A stretch of DNA of 44,040 nucleotides from Comamonadaceae bacterium (GTDB taxonomy: Bacteria; Pseudomonadota; Gammaproteobacteria; Burkholderiales; Burkholderiaceae_C), in contig CANFSO010000006.1 of NCBI GenBank assembly GCA_947449895.1, positions 1 through 44,040 on the forward strand, given 5' to 3'. Each line of letters starts with the position of its first letter. The first letter of the stretch is position 1. Under the pieces are notes generated by a model. It was not told where the DNA came from. It saw only the letters and a program-made list of their open reading frames with translations, and searched no databases. Both the position numbers and the translations under genes were made by a program. Shown one piece after another: positions 42,287 through 44,040 of this stretch.

Positions 42287-42904
42287 TCAAGGGGAGGGCG
42301 CTGCGTCGTTCTCGTCAGAGCCGTTTCGAGTCGATGCCATCCAGGCGATCAGCGACGAGCGCATGGCTTCTTCCACCGACATATCCAGCGGCGTGACCCA
42401 GCTGCGCGGCACAAATACGGTGTAACCACCGATCATGTAGCCCATCGGCAAATACACCGCCACGTTGTCGGGAATGTCCAACCCAGCAGGTAAACCGTGG
42501 GTGTTAGGCCGGGTGATGAGACCCACAATCGCCAAAGCATGACCCGGCATGCGCAAGGAAACCACTTGCTGCGGATTGGATTTTTGCGGCGAGAAGTAGT
42601 CGGCAAAATTTTTCAACGAGTTGTAGATACTTTTGACGACTGGCAAGTTGGTCATGGGCAGCTCAACCCATGAAAACATCTTGGCCGTGAAGGGTTGTGA
42701 AATCAAAAATCCCAGCCCCAAAATCGCCAAAATACCCAACAAAATTCCCTGGCCTGGCAGGTAAAAGTCTCCCATCAAGGGCTGCACAACGTGCATCGCG
42801 ACGCTCTCTATCCACGACACGAACAGGTACAACACGTACACCGTGAGTGCCATCGGCAAAACGGCCATCAGACCCCGGAAAAAATATTGGTACAGGCGTT
42901 TCAT
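42287..42904 (-). CDS. DUF502 family inner-membrane protein
   Basis: A 205-residue protein with two N-terminal membrane helices (LMAVLPMALTVYVLYLFV and GILLGILAILGLGFLI) and a soluble C-terminal part containing LPVVKSIYNSLKNFADYF, VAVYLPMGYMIGGYTVFVPR and VTPLDMSVEEAMRSSLIAW. These are characteristic of DUF502, which has no firmly known function in bacteria. The start at 42904 (MKRLYQYFFRG) resembles the usual family N-terminus; an ATG eight codons earlier (42928) is possible and neither has a clear ribosome binding site. It converges on the CopD-like gene, with 3 bases between stop codons. Confidence 0.88.
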   Translation of the reverse strand: MKRLYQYFFRGLMAVLPMALTVYVLYLFVSWIESVAMHVVQPLMGDFYLPGQGILLGILAILGLGFLISQPFTAKMFSWVELPMTNLPVVKSIYNSLKNFADYFSPQKSNPQQVVSLRMPGHALAIVGLITRPNTHGLPAGLDIPDNVAVYLPMGYMIGGYTVFVPRSWVTPLDMSVEEAMRSSLIAWMASTRNGSDENDAAPSP

Positions 42905-43057
42905 GGTGGCGTTGATGTGTGGGCTCATGGGGTGGAAGTCTAACCATTGCGGATTAATCCTTATGTTCGTATCCCGATGGCTGACTTCTGGGTGATGACG
43001 CAGGTCCCAGCCGAAAGAGCAAAATACGGACCCATCTGTAATTTAGACAAACCCCCT

Positions 43058-43309
43058 ATGACCGACGACCTGAACCGAAAAAAAGAACTCAAAAAGATGG
43101 AACTGTGCGACTCATGCGCCGGCATTCAGCGCAATTGGCGCCGCGCCCCCGGCCACGCCGAACTGGAACAAGGCGAACACCGCCAAGAAAAGCGCCCACA
43201 CGGCTTGGTCACCATCACCAAGTACCGCTGCGACCGCTGCGGTACGGCGTGGGAGTACGAAAACAACAAGGTCGACATCAAAGCCGGTTGGTCGGTGGTG
43301 GGGCGCTAG
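43058..43309 (+). CDS. Small zinc-ribbon protein
   Basis: An 83-residue basic protein. Two Cys pairs, CDSC near residue 17 and CDRC near residue 60, are arranged like a zinc ribbon. Between them are charged residues (WRRAPGHAELEQGEHRQE), and the end reads GTAWEYENNKVDIKAGWSVV. It may bind nucleic acid or a protein partner; no named family is recognised with confidence. The start is uncertain because no good ribosome binding site is visible, and the frame is open to 42947. It lies 18 bases upstream of the RIO kinase gene and is probably co-transcribed. Confidence 0.7.
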   Translation: MTDDLNRKKELKKMELCDSCAGIQRNWRRAPGHAELEQGEHRQEKRPHGLVTITKYRCDRCGTAWEYENNKVDIKAGWSVVGR

Positions 43310-43327
43310 TCGGCCATTAATCGCGGC

Positions 43328-44040
43328 ATGAAAGCTCCCCCCAGACTGCAATCCCTCATTGAAGAGGGCCTGATCGACACGGTTGTGCGCCAGCTCATGA
43401 GCGGCAAAGAGGCGATGGTTTATGTGGTTCGCTGCGGCGACGAAACGCGCTGCGCCAAGATCTACAAAGAGGCCACCAACCGCAGCTTTCGCCAAGCCGT
43501 TGACTACACCGAAAACCGCAAGGTCAAAAACTCGCGGCAGGCCCGCGCCATGGCCAAAGGCAGCAAGTTTGGCCGTCAAGCCCAAGAAGCCGCCTGGCAA
43601 AGTGCCGAGGTCGACGCCCTTTACCGACTGGCCGCTGCCGGCGTGCGCGTGCCGCAGCCGTACAACTTTCACGAGGGCGTGCTGCTGATGGAGCTGGTGA
43701 CCGACGCTCACGGCGACGCTGCCCCGCGCCTCAACGACGTGGCTTTCACCCGCGAAGCGGCTTTGAAGCACCACGCCACACTGATCGGCGAGGTGGTGCG
43801 CATGCTCTGCGCGGGTGTCGTGCACGGGGACTTGTCGGAGTTCAACATCTTGTTGGCCTACATTGCCGCTGAAGACGGCTCTGACGGCCAAGACGTGCCA
43901 GTGATCATTGACCTGCCGCAAGCGGTCGATGCTGCCGGCAACAACCATGCGCAGCGCATGCTGATGCGCGACGTCGCCAATCTGCGCGATTTCTTTGGTC
44001 AATTTGCCCCTGAGTTGCTGAAGACCCAATACGGCCCCGA
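43328..44040 (+). CDS. RIO1-type serine protein kinase, 3' end cut by the window
   Basis: At least 237 residues, still open at the window edge. The sequence begins with RQLMSGKEAMVYVVRCG (nucleotide-binding region) and the candidate ATP-binding Lys in CAKIYKEA. The catalytic loop HGDLSEFNIL and the metal-binding IIDLPQAVD are both RIO-type, and LMELVTD marks the hinge. Bacterial RIO proteins are rare relative to archaeal and eukaryotic ones, where they act in ribosome maturation; the bacterial role is unknown. The ATG at 43328 gives a full RIO N-terminus. A 305-residue open frame on the opposite strand over this gene (43112-44029) is a shadow. Confidence 0.9.
   Translation, partial: MKAPPRLQSLIEEGLIDTVVRQLMSGKEAMVYVVRCGDETRCAKIYKEATNRSFRQAVDYTENRKVKNSRQARAMAKGSKFGRQAQEAAWQSAEVDALYRLAAAGVRVPQPYNFHEGVLLMELVTDAHGDAAPRLNDVAFTREAALKHHATLIGEVVRMLCAGVVHGDLSEFNILLAYIAAEDGSDGQDVPVIIDLPQAVDAAGNNHAQRMLMRDVANLRDFFGQFAPELLKTQYGP

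Noticed and set aside
43112-44029. A 305-codon open frame on the minus strand
   Set aside because: It lies opposite the RIO kinase, whose plus-strand frame has all kinase motifs. The minus-strand product shows no family sequence.

Overview
The window looks like a chromosomal segment of a betaproteobacterium, most likely Burkholderiales (Comamonadaceae or the Leptothrix/Rhodoferax neighbourhood). This rests on proteobacterial-type gshA, TAXI/TRAP transport, an IorAB-type molybdenum hydroxylase, generally GC-rich codon use, and above all a locus resembling the mof (manganese-oxidising factor) genes known from Leptothrix. It is an inference from gene content; no rRNA or other phylogenetic marker is present.

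Layout. (1) 1-1238, plus strand: the 3' part of a pseudopilin gene and an overlapping LuxR-type response regulator. (2) 1252-13652, minus strand: a metal-oxidase locus. It begins with a 2901-residue secreted multicopper oxidase (MofA-like N-terminal ~1115 residues, then about 18 fibronectin type III domains, nine of them encoded by near-identical tandem repeats with a 276-bp period). After a strong terminator follow a Mip/FKBP prolyl isomerase (MofB-like), a c-type cytochrome joined to a periplasmic ligand-binding-like domain (MofC-like), an orphan FKBP N-terminal domain protein and an SCO-type copper chaperone. (3) 13653-14203: a 551-bp divergent control region with no gene. (4) 14204-29571, plus strand: a large cellulose operon, bcsD - BcsR-domain gene - bcsQ - bcsA - bcsB - bcsZ - bcsC, followed by a wssFGHI-type cellulose acetylation module. 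Many of its genes overlap by ATGA. (5) 29577-32650, minus strand: a fused TRAP permease and its TAXI-family binding protein, separated by a hairpin. (6) 32926-35994, plus strand: a serine esterase, gshA and a DTW-domain gene. (7) 36015-38782, minus strand: an IorAB-like molybdenum hydroxylase. (8) 39047-44040: an MgtA-type P-type ATPase (plus) with an FNR-like box upstream, a palindromic intergenic repeat, a CopD-like membrane protein (plus), a DUF502 membrane protein (minus), a zinc-ribbon protein and a RIO-type kinase cut by the window end (both plus).

How the parts may work together. The multicopper oxidase with its foldase, cytochrome and copper chaperone looks like one secreted metal-oxidation system. 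It is transcribed divergently from genes that make, thread, trim and acetylate an exported cellulose matrix. The FnIII stalk is the kind of module that could hold the oxidase in an extracellular matrix or sheath, so the neighbourhood may encode a mineral-depositing matrix; that link is a hypothesis.

Most notable details. The oxidase type 1 copper motif has Phe at the usual axial position. The BcsA PilZ domain has lost both motifs normally needed to bind cyclic di-GMP. The cellulose operon combines bcsD with wss-type acetylation genes. The 5' third of that operon is much AT-richer than the rest of the window.
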